Notes: generated from the letters alone by a model not told the origin. 64,000 nt of DNA from Kineosporia aurantiaca JCM 3230 (GCA_000719025.1 JODP01000005.1:186001-250000); one strand, 5' to 3'. Positions 18,766 through 26,320 are shown, numbered from the stretch's first letter. Translations and numbers: made by a program.

Positions 18766-19647
18766 ATGCGCGTCTTCATCACCGGCGGTACCGGCCTGAT
18801 CGGTTCGGCCGTGGTCGCCGAGCTGCTGGCCAACGGGCATTCCGTCCTCGGCCTGGCCCGCTCCGACGCTTCCGTCCAGGCCCTTGAGAAGGCCGGCGCC
18901 GAGGCCGTGCGGGGCGAGCTGACCAGCCTGGACGTGCTGCGCGCGAGCGCCGCCCAGTGCGACGGGGTGATCCACCTGGCCTTCGGCAACGACTTCAGCA
19001 GCCCCGAGGCGGTGGCCCGGTCCCTGGAGGAGGAAGGCAACGCCCTCCGGGTGCTCGGGGAGGCCCTGGTGGACAGCGGACGTCCTCTGGTAACCGTCGC
19101 GGGAACACCCTGGGCGACCGGTCGGCCGTCCACCGAAGAAGACCCTCAGCCGACCGAAGGGCCGGTCGGCCAGCGCGGCGTCTCGGTCGCGGGGGTGCTG
19201 GCCCTGGCCTCACGCGGAGTGCGCAGCTCGGCCGTTCGGATGCCGCGCACGGTGCACAACAACGGCGACGGTGGGTTCGCCGGGCTCCTGACCCAGATCG
19301 CCCGCCGGAGCGGGGTGGCCGGTTACCCCGGTGACGGAACGCAGCGCTGGCCCGCCGTGCACGCGCTGGACGCAGCGGTGCTCTTCCGGCTTGCCCTGGA
19401 GAAGGCTCCGGCCGGAACCGCCTGGCACGCGGTGGCCGACGAAGGAGACGCGGTGCTCGACATCGCCACCGTCATCGGGCGGCGGCTGGGCCTGGAGGTG
19501 AAGCAGGTCCCGGAGGAGAACTTCGGCCCGATCGGCCCGATCTTCGCCACCGACCAGCCCTCGTCCAGCGTCTACACGCAGAAGACGCTGAACTGGACGC
19601 CGGAGCACCCGAGCCTGCTGGCGGACCTGGAGAACCTTCAGCCCTGA
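18766..19647 (+). CDS. NAD-dependent epimerase/dehydratase (extended SDR)
   Basis: 293 residues. N-terminal Rossmann motif TGGTGLIGSAVV, then ARSDASVQALEKAGAEAV giving a basic residue after beta-2 (NADP preference, inference). The usual YxxxK of extended SDRs is not evident: the region TPWATGRPSTEEDP sits where it is expected, so this belongs to the atypical branch often annotated as NAD(P)-binding SDR. Divergent from its TetR neighbour and 3'-overlapping the next, convergent TetR gene by 10 bp. GAGGAG lies just upstream of the ATG. Substrate unknown. Confidence 0.85.
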   Translation: MRVFITGGTGLIGSAVVAELLANGHSVLGLARSDASVQALEKAGAEAVRGELTSLDVLRASAAQCDGVIHLAFGNDFSSPEAVARSLEEEGNALRVLGEALVDSGRPLVTVAGTPWATGRPSTEEDPQPTEGPVGQRGVSVAGVLALASRGVRSSAVRMPRTVHNNGDGGFAGLLTQIARRSGVAGYPGDGTQRWPAVHALDAAVLFRLALEKAPAGTAWHAVADEGDAVLDIATVIGRRLGLEVKQVPEENFGPIGPIFATDQPSSSVYTQKTLNWTPEHPSLLADLENLQP

Positions 19648-20201
19648 GGGTCGTTCCGGAACCCGCGCAGCAGGGTGTCCAGGAAGGTGAGCTTGCGCTC
19701 CGGCGGGACATCCTGATTGCGGGCGAGCTGCACCAGCACACTGGCGGCCAGCGCGATGTCCTCCCGGTCGATCCCGGCCCGGACGCAGCCGCGGGCCCGG
19801 CCCTGCTCCAGCAGGCGGTCGAGCGAGGCCCGGATCCGGATCCGGATCTCCTCGATCGCCGGGCAGGCCTCGCCCTGCAGGTGCTTCGGCTTCAGGAAAC
19901 CGAAGTCGGCGCTCTCCAGGGTCCACAACAGCAGGCGGCGCAGCCCCTCGGCCGGGTCGTCCAGCCTCTCGAGCGCGTCGAGGGTGTGCTCGACCTGACA
20001 CAACCGCCCCAGGAAGACCGCCTCCTGCAGCGCCTCGAGCCCGTCGAAGTGCCGGTAGAGGGTGGCGTTGCCCACCCCGGCGCGCTGCGCGACGGCGTTG
20101 AACGAGATCTCGAAGCCCTGCTCGGCGAAGAGCTCAGCCGCTGCGGCGACGATCCGGGCCCGGTTGGCCCGGGCGTCGGACCGCAGTGAGGTCTCGGTCA
20201 T
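19638..20201 (-). CDS. TetR-family transcriptional regulator
   Basis: 187 residues from ATG 20201 (MTETSLRSDARANRARIVAAA). HTH at about 13-60: AAELFAEQGFEISFNAVAQRAGVGNATLYRHFDGLEALQEAV. The C-terminal domain with LLLWTLESADFG and CPAIEEIRIRIRASLDRLLEQGRARG is typical of the SACE_7040/YjgJ-like group. The longer open frame upstream is antisense to the LuxR gene and not coding. Divergent from a small LuxR-type gene, with a palindrome at 20233-20249 between them. Confidence 0.88.
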   Translation of the reverse strand: MTETSLRSDARANRARIVAAAAELFAEQGFEISFNAVAQRAGVGNATLYRHFDGLEALQEAVFLGRLCQVEHTLDALERLDDPAEGLRRLLLWTLESADFGFLKPKHLQGEACPAIEEIRIRIRASLDRLLEQGRARGCVRAGIDREDIALAASVLVQLARNQDVPPERKLTFLDTLLRGFRNDPQG

Positions 20202-20232
20202 AAAGAGCAGCTTAGTCGGGGGTGGTGCTATC

Positions 20233-20249
20233 CGGGGAAGTGCTCCCCG
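20233..20249. promoter_or_regulatory. Putative operator between tetR and small luxR
   Basis: CGGGGA-N5-TCCCCG, perfect 6-bp arms, 32 bp upstream of the TetR start and just before TTATAGT (20251-20257), a plausible -10 for the divergent LuxR-type gene. Confidence 0.4.
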
Positions 20250-20262
20250 CTTATAGTGAACA

Positions 20263-20282
20263 GGCCCGGCCGGAGCCGGGCC
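20263..20282 (+). other. Leader hairpin of the small luxR gene
   Basis: GGCCCGGC-CGGA-GCCGGGCC is a perfect 8-bp stem with a 4-base loop. It lies 27 bp before ATG 20310. It would form in the 5' leader and is a reason to prefer ATG 20310 over the in-frame GTG 20256, whose coding region would have to include the hairpin. Confidence 0.45.
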
Positions 20283-20309
20283 GCCCTGCCTCCTGAAAGC
20301 AGCTGGATC

Positions 20310-20621
20310 ATGGCCCTGCCTCGTGCCGACGTGCCGATGCCGCTCAGCCGGCGTCTGTCCGACCTGACGCCCCGTGAACGCGAAGTCATGACCCTGGTGG
20401 CCCGCGGACTGACCAACGACGAGATCGGCACCGTGCTGTTCATCAGCCCGACGACCGCCAAGACCCACGTCAACCGGGCCCTGGCGAAGACCGGCTGCCG
20501 GGATCGCACCCAGCTGGTGATCCTCGCCTACGAGGCCGGCGTGGTCCGGGCCGGGGAAGGCTGCGGCCCGGGCAAGCTCGAGCTGCTCCAGAGCAGCCCC
20601 TTCATCCGGCGCTCGGCCTAA
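20310..20621 (+). CDS. Small LuxR-type HTH protein without receiver domain
   Basis: 103 residues from ATG 20310. Almost the whole protein is a LuxR/FixJ HTH: LTPREREVMTLVARGLTNDEIGTVLFISPTTAKTHVNRALAKTGCRDRTQLVILAYEAGVV (about 15-75), identical in layout to the output domain of NarL-type response regulators. No receiver or sensor domain precedes it. It could be a stand-alone regulator or a domain left from a larger gene. No partner kinase is adjacent. A 36-residue tail follows the HTH. Confidence 0.8.
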   Translation: MALPRADVPMPLSRRLSDLTPREREVMTLVARGLTNDEIGTVLFISPTTAKTHVNRALAKTGCRDRTQLVILAYEAGVVRAGEGCGPGKLELLQSSPFIRRSA

Positions 20622-20679
20622 CCGATCCGGCCGCAGTCGGCCGAAACCGCTTCGTGATCGGCATCGACTCCCTGCCCGA

Positions 20680-21471
20680 CTAGCCGGCGTGCGCCACGGC
20701 CCAGTCCAGGGCCGTGTCCAGCACGGCCTCCCACCCGGGCTCGCCGACGGTGAAGTGTGAGCGGCCCGGGAATTCCCGGTACTCCACGATGCCGGTGCGG
20801 TACCGGCGGACGTTCTCCCGGACCACCGAGGCGGGAACGATGCGGTCGGCGCCACCGGCGATCATCAGCAGCGGCGCACGGTCGGGCTTACGGAAATCGA
20901 CCCTGGTAGCCGCTCGCGGAGCGAAATTGCCCAGGGCGGCCTGAAACACGGGCCGTCCGGGGGCCGGCACCTGAAAGGTCTCCCAGGCCCGGCGCGACTC
21001 ATCCTCGCTCAGCGCCCCGGCGAAGGCGAAGTGGAACTGCTCCGGGGTCAGCGGAACCCCTTTGCGGTAGTTGAACGGGTTCCTCAGAACCGGCCAGGCC
21101 GAACGTAATTGGTTCAGCGGAATCCCGTGAACCCCCCTGGTCTGACCCGGATGGATCGCGACGCCGGCCGCCCCCAGGCCCCGGTCCAGCATCTTCTGGG
21201 TCAGGAGCCCGCCGAGCGAGTGCCCCATCACGATCGGCGGCCGGTCCAGGTTCCGGATGAATTCGGCGTAATGATCCGCAATCTCGGCGATGCCGAGACC
21301 TGCCACCAAGGACGGGTCGGCCCGCAGGTCCTCGATCGAGTGGTCCATCCGCGGGTAGGCCGGGGTCAGCACCCGGAAGCCGCGCTCCTGGCCCCGGGCC
21401 GACCATTCGCTCCAGCTCAGCGGGGTCATCCAGAGGCCGTGCAGGAGAACGACGGTGTCGGGTGCGGGCAT
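20680..21471 (-). CDS. Alpha/beta hydrolase
   Basis: 263 residues from ATG 21471, with GGAG nine bases upstream. Oxyanion region VVLLHGLWMTPLSW, nucleophile elbow GHSLGG (Ser near residue 95), acid in LLMIAGGADRIVPA and His in EFPGRSHFTVGEPGW complete the catalytic triad. The protein resembles actinobacterial lactonase/esterase-type hydrolases. Divergent from a TetR gene, with two near-identical palindromes in between, so it is probably induced by the TetR ligand. The longer reading of the frame is antisense to the TetR start. Confidence 0.9.
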   Translation of the reverse strand: MPAPDTVVLLHGLWMTPLSWSEWSARGQERGFRVLTPAYPRMDHSIEDLRADPSLVAGLGIAEIADHYAEFIRNLDRPPIVMGHSLGGLLTQKMLDRGLGAAGVAIHPGQTRGVHGIPLNQLRSAWPVLRNPFNYRKGVPLTPEQFHFAFAGALSEDESRRAWETFQVPAPGRPVFQAALGNFAPRAATRVDFRKPDRAPLLMIAGGADRIVPASVVRENVRRYRTGIVEYREFPGRSHFTVGEPGWEAVLDTALDWAVAHAG

Positions 21472-21497
21472 GATCGGCTCCAGATGTTCGAGGAGAA

Positions 21498-21511
21498 AGA
21501 AAGATCCTTCT
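21498..21511. promoter_or_regulatory. Operator copy 1 (TetR/hydrolase promoter)
   Basis: AGAAAGATCCTTCT, matching the perfect palindrome at 21555-21568 at 13 of 14 positions. It lies 27 bp upstream of the hydrolase start, in position to block that promoter. Confidence 0.65.
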
Positions 21512-21554
21512 CTTCCCGAAACTAGGGGGCGGCACGGTTCCCGGTCAAGACGAC

Positions 21555-21568
21555 AGAAGGATCCTTCT
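21555..21568. promoter_or_regulatory. Operator copy 2, perfect palindrome
   Basis: AGAAGGATCCTTCT, a perfect 14-bp palindrome 20 bp upstream of the TetR start at 21588. Centre-to-centre distance to copy 1 is 57 bp. The pair flanks the divergent promoters and is most simply the binding site of the adjacent TetR protein. Confidence 0.7.
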
Positions 21569-21587
21569 TTCTTGTAGAGTTGCCCGG

Positions 21588-22166
21588 GTGAGCGAGACGA
21601 CGACCAAGCCGTCCGTGCCGCGTGATCGCCTCTTGGCCACCGCGTCACGGCTGTTCTACGCCGAGGGCATCCGGGCGATCGGCGTCGACCGGCTGTTCGT
21701 CGAGGCCTCGGTGACCCGGGCCACCTTCTACCGTCACTACGCCAGCAAGCAGCACCTCGTGGTCGCGTACGTCGAGAGCCGGGATGCGGAGTACCGCTCG
21801 CTGCTGGCCGAGGCCGCGGGCCGGATCACCGACCCGATCCAGCTCCTGCACGCACTGATCGTGGCCATCTCGGAAACCGTCTGCGGACCGGACTTCCACG
21901 GCTGCCCGTTCATCAACGCCGCCGCCGAGTTTCCGGACCCGGCCGATCCCGTTCATCAAGCCGTCCAGGCCCACCGGAACTGGCTGCACGGTGTGCTCGT
22001 AGATCTGCTGAACGCAGCCGGTCACCCCGAACCAGGCCGCGGAGCAAGAACTTTGGTGATGCTGCGGGACGGCGCCATGGTGGGTGGGCATTTGGACGAT
22101 CGCCAGGACGTGGTCGCGTCCCTCACCGCGGCGGTCGACCTGGTGGTCAGGCAGCCGGAAGACTGA
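21588..22166 (+). CDS. TetR-family transcriptional regulator
   Basis: 192 residues from GTG 21588. HTH at about 12-55: RLLATASRLFYAEGIRAIGVDRLFVEASVTRATFYRHYASKQHLVVAYV, typical of the group with the GIRAIGVD motif. The C-terminal domain includes FHGCPFINAAAEFPDP, a conserved cysteine-containing motif of this subgroup (PxGCPF-like). Divergent from the alpha/beta hydrolase and overlapping the convergent SDR gene by 20 bp at the 3' end. Confidence 0.92.
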   Translation: MSETTTKPSVPRDRLLATASRLFYAEGIRAIGVDRLFVEASVTRATFYRHYASKQHLVVAYVESRDAEYRSLLAEAAGRITDPIQLLHALIVAISETVCGPDFHGCPFINAAAEFPDPADPVHQAVQAHRNWLHGVLVDLLNAAGHPEPGRGARTLVMLRDGAMVGGHLDDRQDVVASLTAAVDLVVRQPED

Positions 22167-22854
22167 TCCCGGTGCGCTTTTCCAGGGCGGCGATCAAGGC
22201 CTCCTGAAACTGCGGGTCCTGGGTCGCCGGGTGCGGCCGCTGCAGTTCCCGGTGATACCAGTAGCCACCCGTGGCCGGCCGGAGGTGCTCGGCCGTGGCC
22301 AGCCAGACCTGGGTCTCGTGCCCGGCGGTCAGATCGTCCGGAGCGCCGGCCCCGCCCATCCGGGTCGGCACCCAGCCCGGGTCCACCGCGTGGCTGACCG
22401 TGCCGTCCCAGCGTTCGGCGAAGGCGGCCGAGAGCGTGGTGACGTAGAGCTTGCTGTCCGAGTAGCTGACTTCTCCCCGCTCGATCCGGCGCAGGTCGGT
22501 CGATCCGCCCCGGTGCATGCCGCTGCTCAGGTAGATCAGTCGTTGCGGACGCTCGATCAGGGCAGTGAGCACGTACGATCCGACCACGTTCACGGCCATT
22601 GCCTGCGCGGTCTGCATCACCCCGGCGTTGTGCACGACGGCCGTGTAAGGGCCCAGTTCCTGGGCCTGCTCGGCCGCGTCCTGGGTCTGGGCCGGATCGG
22701 AGAGGTCGCCGTGGACCACGCCCGGCCAGTCGTCGCCCTGAAGCCGAGACCGGTTGCGGACGTGGACAACCACCTCATGACCGGCCGCGGCCAGCGCCCG
22801 GGCCGTGTTCAGGCCCAGTCCGGAGGCCGCTCCGGTGACCAGAATCCGCGCCAC
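22147..22854 (-). CDS. Short-chain dehydrogenase/reductase
   Basis: 235 residues from GTG 22854, chosen because GGGAGAG lies just upstream and the Rossmann motif TGAASGLGLNTARAL then falls at residues 7-21. The NNAG-equivalent is VHNAGVMQ, catalytic Ser is in LIYLSSGMHRGG and Tyr/Lys in YSDSKLYV (Y-x-x-x-K). Substrate unknown. Two operator-like palindromes lie upstream (22911-22950). The longer open frame runs through the cobalamin riboswitch and is not coding. Confidence 0.9.
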   Translation of the reverse strand: MARILVTGAASGLGLNTARALAAAGHEVVVHVRNRSRLQGDDWPGVVHGDLSDPAQTQDAAEQAQELGPYTAVVHNAGVMQTAQAMAVNVVGSYVLTALIERPQRLIYLSSGMHRGGSTDLRRIERGEVSYSDSKLYVTTLSAAFAERWDGTVSHAVDPGWVPTRMGGAGAPDDLTAGHETQVWLATAEHLRPATGGYWYHRELQRPHPATQDPQFQEALIAALEKRTGISLPAA

Positions 22855-22910
22855 TGCTCTCCCGAGGGTCCGTGATCCGGCTCGATCCGGCGCGTCCGCA
22901 CCGGGTACCC

Positions 22911-22950
22911 GGACATGGTGTCCGGAGTTCCCGCTCCGGACAAGGTGTCC
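22911..22950. promoter_or_regulatory. Paired palindromes upstream of the SDR gene
   Basis: GGACATGGTGTCC (22911-22923) and GGACAAGGTGTCC (22938-22950) differ at one base and both have GGACA-N3-TGTCC symmetry; centres are 27 bp apart. They sit 57-96 bp upstream of the SDR start on the opposite strand. The sequence differs from the palindrome of the nearest TetR (21588), so the cognate regulator may be encoded elsewhere. Confidence 0.5.
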
Positions 22951-23034
22951 CTCCGACGGACGCCGGGGGCCGATGACGTGACATAGGCCCAGGAAGGGGG
23001 CGTAGACGGCAACCTGTGTGACACGTACCCTGAG

Positions 23035-23145
23035 GTCGATTCGGTGATGTTCGAGAAGCTGGTGAGAATCCAGCGCGGTCGCGCCACTGTGAGTCGCCCG
23101 GTCCTGGAGACCGGGGGCGAGCCAGGCCTTGACATCACTCCGGAA
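23035..23145 (+). ncRNA. Cobalamin (B12) riboswitch
   Basis: The conserved core is plain: GCTGGTGAGAATCCAGC (the GGTGAxAATCC element closed by its own stem), then GCGGTCGCGCCACTGT (the cGGtcCCGCCACTGT element), then GAGCCAGG (the B12-box GCCAG). A closing stem GTGATGT (23044-23050) with ACATCAC (23132-23138) frames them. Riboswitches of this type shut off cobalt uptake and B12 synthesis genes when cobalamin is abundant. It lies directly upstream of cbtB with about 40 bases between core and start. Exact ends are estimated. Confidence 0.92.
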
Positions 23146-23185
23146 CTCACGTTGAGGGACGCCCGATCCCTGGAGGAGATCAGTC

Positions 23186-23401
23186 ATGAGCAGTACTTCG
23201 ACGACCGCGCCGGTCGCCACCCCCCTGGTGCTGCCGGTCAGCCGCACGTCCTTCCTGATGGTGGGCACCACTCTGCTGGCCCTGGCCGCGTACTACTTCA
23301 TCGGGGTCGACCAGGGCGCCTGGTCGGTGTTCGGCAACGACACCCACATTCACGAGTTCGTCCACGACGCTCGTCACTTCCTCGGTTTCCCCTGCCACTG
23401 A
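23186..23401 (+). CDS. cbtB: Cobalt transporter subunit CbtB
   Basis: 71-residue protein with one membrane helix (LMVGTTLLALAAYYFIGVDQG, about 26-46) and a His-rich C-terminus HIHEFVHDARHFLGFPCH, the CbtB hallmark thought to bind the metal. CbtB and CbtA form a B12-regulated cobalt importer. The riboswitch upstream and cbtA 33 bp downstream confirm the assignment. GGAGGAG precedes the ATG with seven-base spacing. Confidence 0.93.
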   Translation: MSSTSTTAPVATPLVLPVSRTSFLMVGTTLLALAAYYFIGVDQGAWSVFGNDTHIHEFVHDARHFLGFPCH

Positions 23402-23434
23402 CCTGCCGATTCACCGAAAAGGCAGGACAACTTC

Positions 23435-24292
23435 ATGGTGGGGAAACTGATTCTGCGCGGCACCCTGGCGGGGGTCGTGGGCGGGATCCTGGCGTTCGTC
23501 TTCGCCCGGGTCCTCGCCGAGTCGCCGATCCAGGCCGCGATCGACTACGAGTCCGGGCGGGACGCCGCGCAGGAGGCGCTCGACCAGGCCGCGGGCATCG
23601 CGGCCTCGGCCCACGAGCACGAGATCTTCTCGCGCACCATCCAGGCGAACATCGGGATCGGCGTCGGGATCGTCGCCTTCGGCGCGGCCATGGGTGCGCT
23701 GATGGCGGTCGCCTACGTCTACTGCATCGGACGCACCGGCGCGGTGCGCCCGCGGACGCTGGCCCTGCTGGTGGCGGGCGGTGCCTTCCTGGGCCTCTAC
23801 CTGGTGCCTTTCCTGAAGTACCCGGCCAACCCGCCGGCCATCGGTCACGAGGACACCATTGCCGACCGCAGCACGCTCTACCTGGTGATGGTGGCCGTCT
23901 CGGTCGCCTTCCTGGTGGCCGCGGCGTGGCTGGGCCAGCGGCTGAAGCCCCGGTTCGGCAACTGGAACGCGACCCTGCTGGCGGCCGCCGCCTTCATCGT
24001 CGCGATCGGCATCGTGATGCTGCTGCTGCCCTCGTTCGGGCACTTGCCGGCGAATGTCGAGGAGTACGGAAGGCACGCGACGGAGACGCCCCTGCCGCTG
24101 ACCGACTCCCAGGGCAAGATCGTGTTCCCGGGCTTCCCGGCGGACACGCTCTTCTCGTTCCGGCTCTACAGCATCGGCGCCCAGCTGGTCCTGTGGACGA
24201 CGATCGCCCTGATCTTCGCGCCCGCTGCGGAGAAGCTGCTGACCGGCGGGAACGGACGTCCGGCGGACGCCGCGACGCCCGTCGGGGCCTGA
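23435..24292 (+). CDS. cbtA: Cobalt transporter subunit CbtA
   Basis: 285-residue membrane protein with about six spans. The N-terminal GTLAGVVGGILAFVFARVLAESPIQ and histidine/acid-rich first loop (residues about 30-65) are typical of CbtA. It forms the cobalt channel with CbtB. The FhuF-like frame begins about 20 bp after its stop with no terminator, so all three genes are probably transcribed from the riboswitch-controlled promoter. Confidence 0.92.
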   Translation: MVGKLILRGTLAGVVGGILAFVFARVLAESPIQAAIDYESGRDAAQEALDQAAGIAASAHEHEIFSRTIQANIGIGVGIVAFGAAMGALMAVAYVYCIGRTGAVRPRTLALLVAGGAFLGLYLVPFLKYPANPPAIGHEDTIADRSTLYLVMVAVSVAFLVAAAWLGQRLKPRFGNWNATLLAAAAFIVAIGIVMLLLPSFGHLPANVEEYGRHATETPLPLTDSQGKIVFPGFPADTLFSFRLYSIGAQLVLWTTIALIFAPAAEKLLTGGNGRPADAATPVGA

Positions 24293-24311
24293 GGAGCCGG
24301 AAGTCGCCGAA

Positions 24312-24974
24312 CTGACGTCGTTCGGCCCGTTCTTCGCGGTCGAAGTCCATGACCCGTCGGCCCGGCCGACGGGTCATTGGCGTCCGATCAGCGATCTGCT
24401 GACCGACGGCGTCTGTCTCCCGGCCCGGATCGCCCAGGTGCGCACCGCCCTGGCGATGATGGGCGGCGTCGCTCCTGAGGCCATCCAGGAGCGGGTGGCG
24501 GCCAGCGTGGCCCACCTCGGCCTGGTCGCCCGCCTGGTCGCCCCGACGCTGGTGGCCCCCCTGGTCCCGCTGCCGGTCTCTCTCGAGAATGCTTGGTGGC
24601 AGGCCCAGGTCGGCGGCCCCTACCCGCTCTCCCTGACCCGTTCCGAACCACCGGGCGGCCAAGGCCTGCCCGAACCGGTCACCCAGCTGACCGAGGCCGT
24701 GCTGCGGTGCGCCGAGGTATCGGCCAAGGTGCTGTGGGGCAATGTTGCTTCGGCGGTGAACTCGGCCGCGGTCCAGGCCTCGGCGGCCGCCCCCGAGTAC
24801 ACCACTGCGGCCTACCGCGCCGCCGAAGCCCTGCTCCGCGATGCGCCCTTGGACGCGCAGGCTCCGGTGGTGGGGAAAGCATTTCAGCGCAACAGTTGCT
24901 GCCTGATCTACCGGATCGCGCCGGGGCCGGCCTCTAGGAGAACCGTCTGCGGCGACTGCGTGCTTCGCGGCTGA
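24312..24974 (+). CDS. FhuF-like [2Fe-2S] protein, probable CTG start
   Basis: The C-terminus has the FhuF cluster motif CC-x15-CGDC (RNSCCLIYR...CGDCVLRG). FhuF proteins are ferric-siderophore reductases with a [2Fe-2S] centre. The family-like N-terminus FGPFFAVEVH...GHWRPISDLL is encoded upstream of the first GTG (24438), but no ATG, GTG or TTG exists in frame between the stop at 24240 and 24438. CTG 24312, with GGAAG (24299-24303) eight bases upstream, is the best start (220 residues); GTG 24438 would lose about 42 conserved residues. Co-transcription with cbtBA is likely. A role in metal or corrinoid reduction is inference. Confidence 0.72.
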   Translation: MTSFGPFFAVEVHDPSARPTGHWRPISDLLTDGVCLPARIAQVRTALAMMGGVAPEAIQERVAASVAHLGLVARLVAPTLVAPLVPLPVSLENAWWQAQVGGPYPLSLTRSEPPGGQGLPEPVTQLTEAVLRCAEVSAKVLWGNVASAVNSAAVQASAAAPEYTTAAYRAAEALLRDAPLDAQAPVVGKAFQRNSCCLIYRIAPGPASRRTVCGDCVLRG

Positions 24975-24982
24975 CCCAGGCC

Positions 24983-25651
24983 TCAGCTCAGCTTTCCGGC
25001 GGCGAAAGTGGCGGCATCAGCAACACTGCCGTTGCTGGCATAAGTAAGATGGGCCAGCACATTTCCGCCGCCACCGCAGACCGGGTCACCGGTATTGCAG
25101 TAGGACTTGGCCTTACTCCCGTAGAGCTGGCTGCTGCCTTCGATCGTTCGGCGGGACAGGCCCAGCGGATTGCCGAACACCACCACCGCGGCCACCCGTG
25201 GCGCGAGGTCAGCCGGAATGGCCTGGCCGCGGCCGAGGGTCGAGGAGATGCCCAGGGCTATGTCGGTAACGCTGGCGCCCTGAGAATAGCCGCCCAGCAC
25301 GAACTGGGTCTCGGCACATGTCTGTGCCCGCTGCACGACGTGCTGCGTCATGTCGGTGGCCCCCGCGCCGGCGCTGCTCTGGTTCAGAGCAGCGGCGTAG
25401 TTGACCGCGTACGAAGTGACGGTCCTGCCTGGCAGGCGCGAGGCCAGGTTGCGTACGAGTGGCGTGCCGGTGATGCCGAGACCCGGCGTTTCTCCACTGC
25501 CCCGGGCGAAAACAACTTCGATGTCTGGACATTCGGCGGCATGCGCCGAGGATGCCAGCAGCGTGGCCGGGACGGCGGCCGCGCCGCAGGCCAGCAGGAC
25601 CGCGGCCACCATCGTGGTGCGGCGAACAGAGTGGGTGGGTTGATGAGCCAT
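24983..25651 (-). CDS. Secreted cutinase-family serine esterase
   Basis: 222 residues from ATG 25651. A twin-Arg-like but probably Sec signal peptide (RRTTMVAAVLLACGAAAVPATLLASSAHA) ends before AECPD. The cutinase fold markers are present: VVFARGSGETPG, nucleophile Ser123 in GGYSQGASV, and the C-terminal CNTGDPVC followed by HLTY, supplying Asp and His. Paired cysteines fit the two disulfides of cutinases. Likely degrades cutin, polyester or lipids outside the cell, consistent with plant-litter life. TTG 25681 is an alternative start adding ten residues. Convergent with the FhuF-like gene, 8 bp apart. Confidence 0.93.
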   Translation of the reverse strand: MAHQPTHSVRRTTMVAAVLLACGAAAVPATLLASSAHAAECPDIEVVFARGSGETPGLGITGTPLVRNLASRLPGRTVTSYAVNYAAALNQSSAGAGATDMTQHVVQRAQTCAETQFVLGGYSQGASVTDIALGISSTLGRGQAIPADLAPRVAAVVVFGNPLGLSRRTIEGSSQLYGSKAKSYCNTGDPVCGGGGNVLAHLTYASNGSVADAATFAAGKLS

Positions 25652-25742
25652 GGACGAAGAGGCTGCCGCCCGGCGTCCCAAGTACTCGTTAGGCCGAAGC
25701 TAAAGCCCGGCCATGCTTCGTCTCACCGGCATCACGCGCCAC

Positions 25743-26300
25743 TCAGAGAACAGCCGAACGGAGTTCGGCCAGCGTCTGCCGCATCAGATCCGGAAAATCC
25801 GCTTCCGGATGGGAGATCCACTCGGCGGCCGCGGCCGAGAAGACGGAAAGCGCGGCCTGGGCCGCGAAAACTGCCTCCCGGGAGGAGACTTCGCGGCGCT
25901 CCAGGGCCTCGGCCAGCACGGTGGCCAGCCCGGCCGTCTTGATCAGGTCGCGCTCACGCAGTTCCGGCGTGGCCGCCAGGATCTCCAGCCGGGCCTTGCC
26001 GAACTCGTAGTAGGGAGCCAGGTCCAGACCGGCCCGGGTGAGCGCGAGCATGGCCGCGTCGATCGCCCCCAGACCTGGGTCGGCCTCCGCCAGGTACTTC
26101 AGCACGTTCTGCCCGAACGCGGGACCGTTGTCGAAGAACACCTCGCGCTTGTCGGCGAAGTGGTTGAAGAACGTGCGCTTGGTCAGCCCGGCCCGGTCGG
26201 CGATCTCGGCCACCGTCACGTCGGCGTACCCACGCTCGCGAAAGAGCTGCATGGCCGCCTGCTGAAGACGGCCGCGCGCATCCGGTTCCCAGCGGGCCAT
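25743..26300 (-). CDS. TetR-family transcriptional regulator
   Basis: 185 residues, MARWEPDARGRLQQAAMQLF start. HTH at about 8-52 with VTVAEIADRAGLTKRTFFNHFADKREVFF. The C-terminal half has the all-helical ligand domain with SVFSAAAAEWISHPEADF. Divergent from an MDR oxidoreductase gene; the 102-bp gap contains two symmetric elements sharing TTGCACC, so it is probably the local repressor. Region 25652-25742 downstream, towards the cutinase gene, shows nothing distinctive. Confidence 0.92.
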   Translation of the reverse strand: MARWEPDARGRLQQAAMQLFRERGYADVTVAEIADRAGLTKRTFFNHFADKREVFFDNGPAFGQNVLKYLAEADPGLGAIDAAMLALTRAGLDLAPYYEFGKARLEILAATPELRERDLIKTAGLATVLAEALERREVSSREAVFAAQAALSVFSAAAAEWISHPEADFPDLMRQTLAELRSAVL

Positions 26301-26320
26301 GACCCGATCCTACCTGGCAT

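Larger units (their letters stand above)
22855..23185. other. Divergent intergenic region (SDR promoter and cbt leader)
   Basis: 331-bp non-coding region. It holds the SDR-side palindromes (22911-22950) and, towards cbtB, the cobalamin riboswitch (about 23035-23145) followed by a strong ribosome binding site GGAGGAG (23172-23178) seven bases before ATG 23186. Confidence 0.8.

Noticed and set aside
22855..23271. N-terminal extension of the minus-strand SDR
   Set aside because: Would read antisense through the cobalamin riboswitch; the Rossmann motif requires a start near 22854.
24240..24311. FhuF-like start further upstream, overlapping cbtA
   Set aside because: The frame has a stop at 24240-24242 and no plausible start codon before CTG 24312; residues encoded there do not look family-like.
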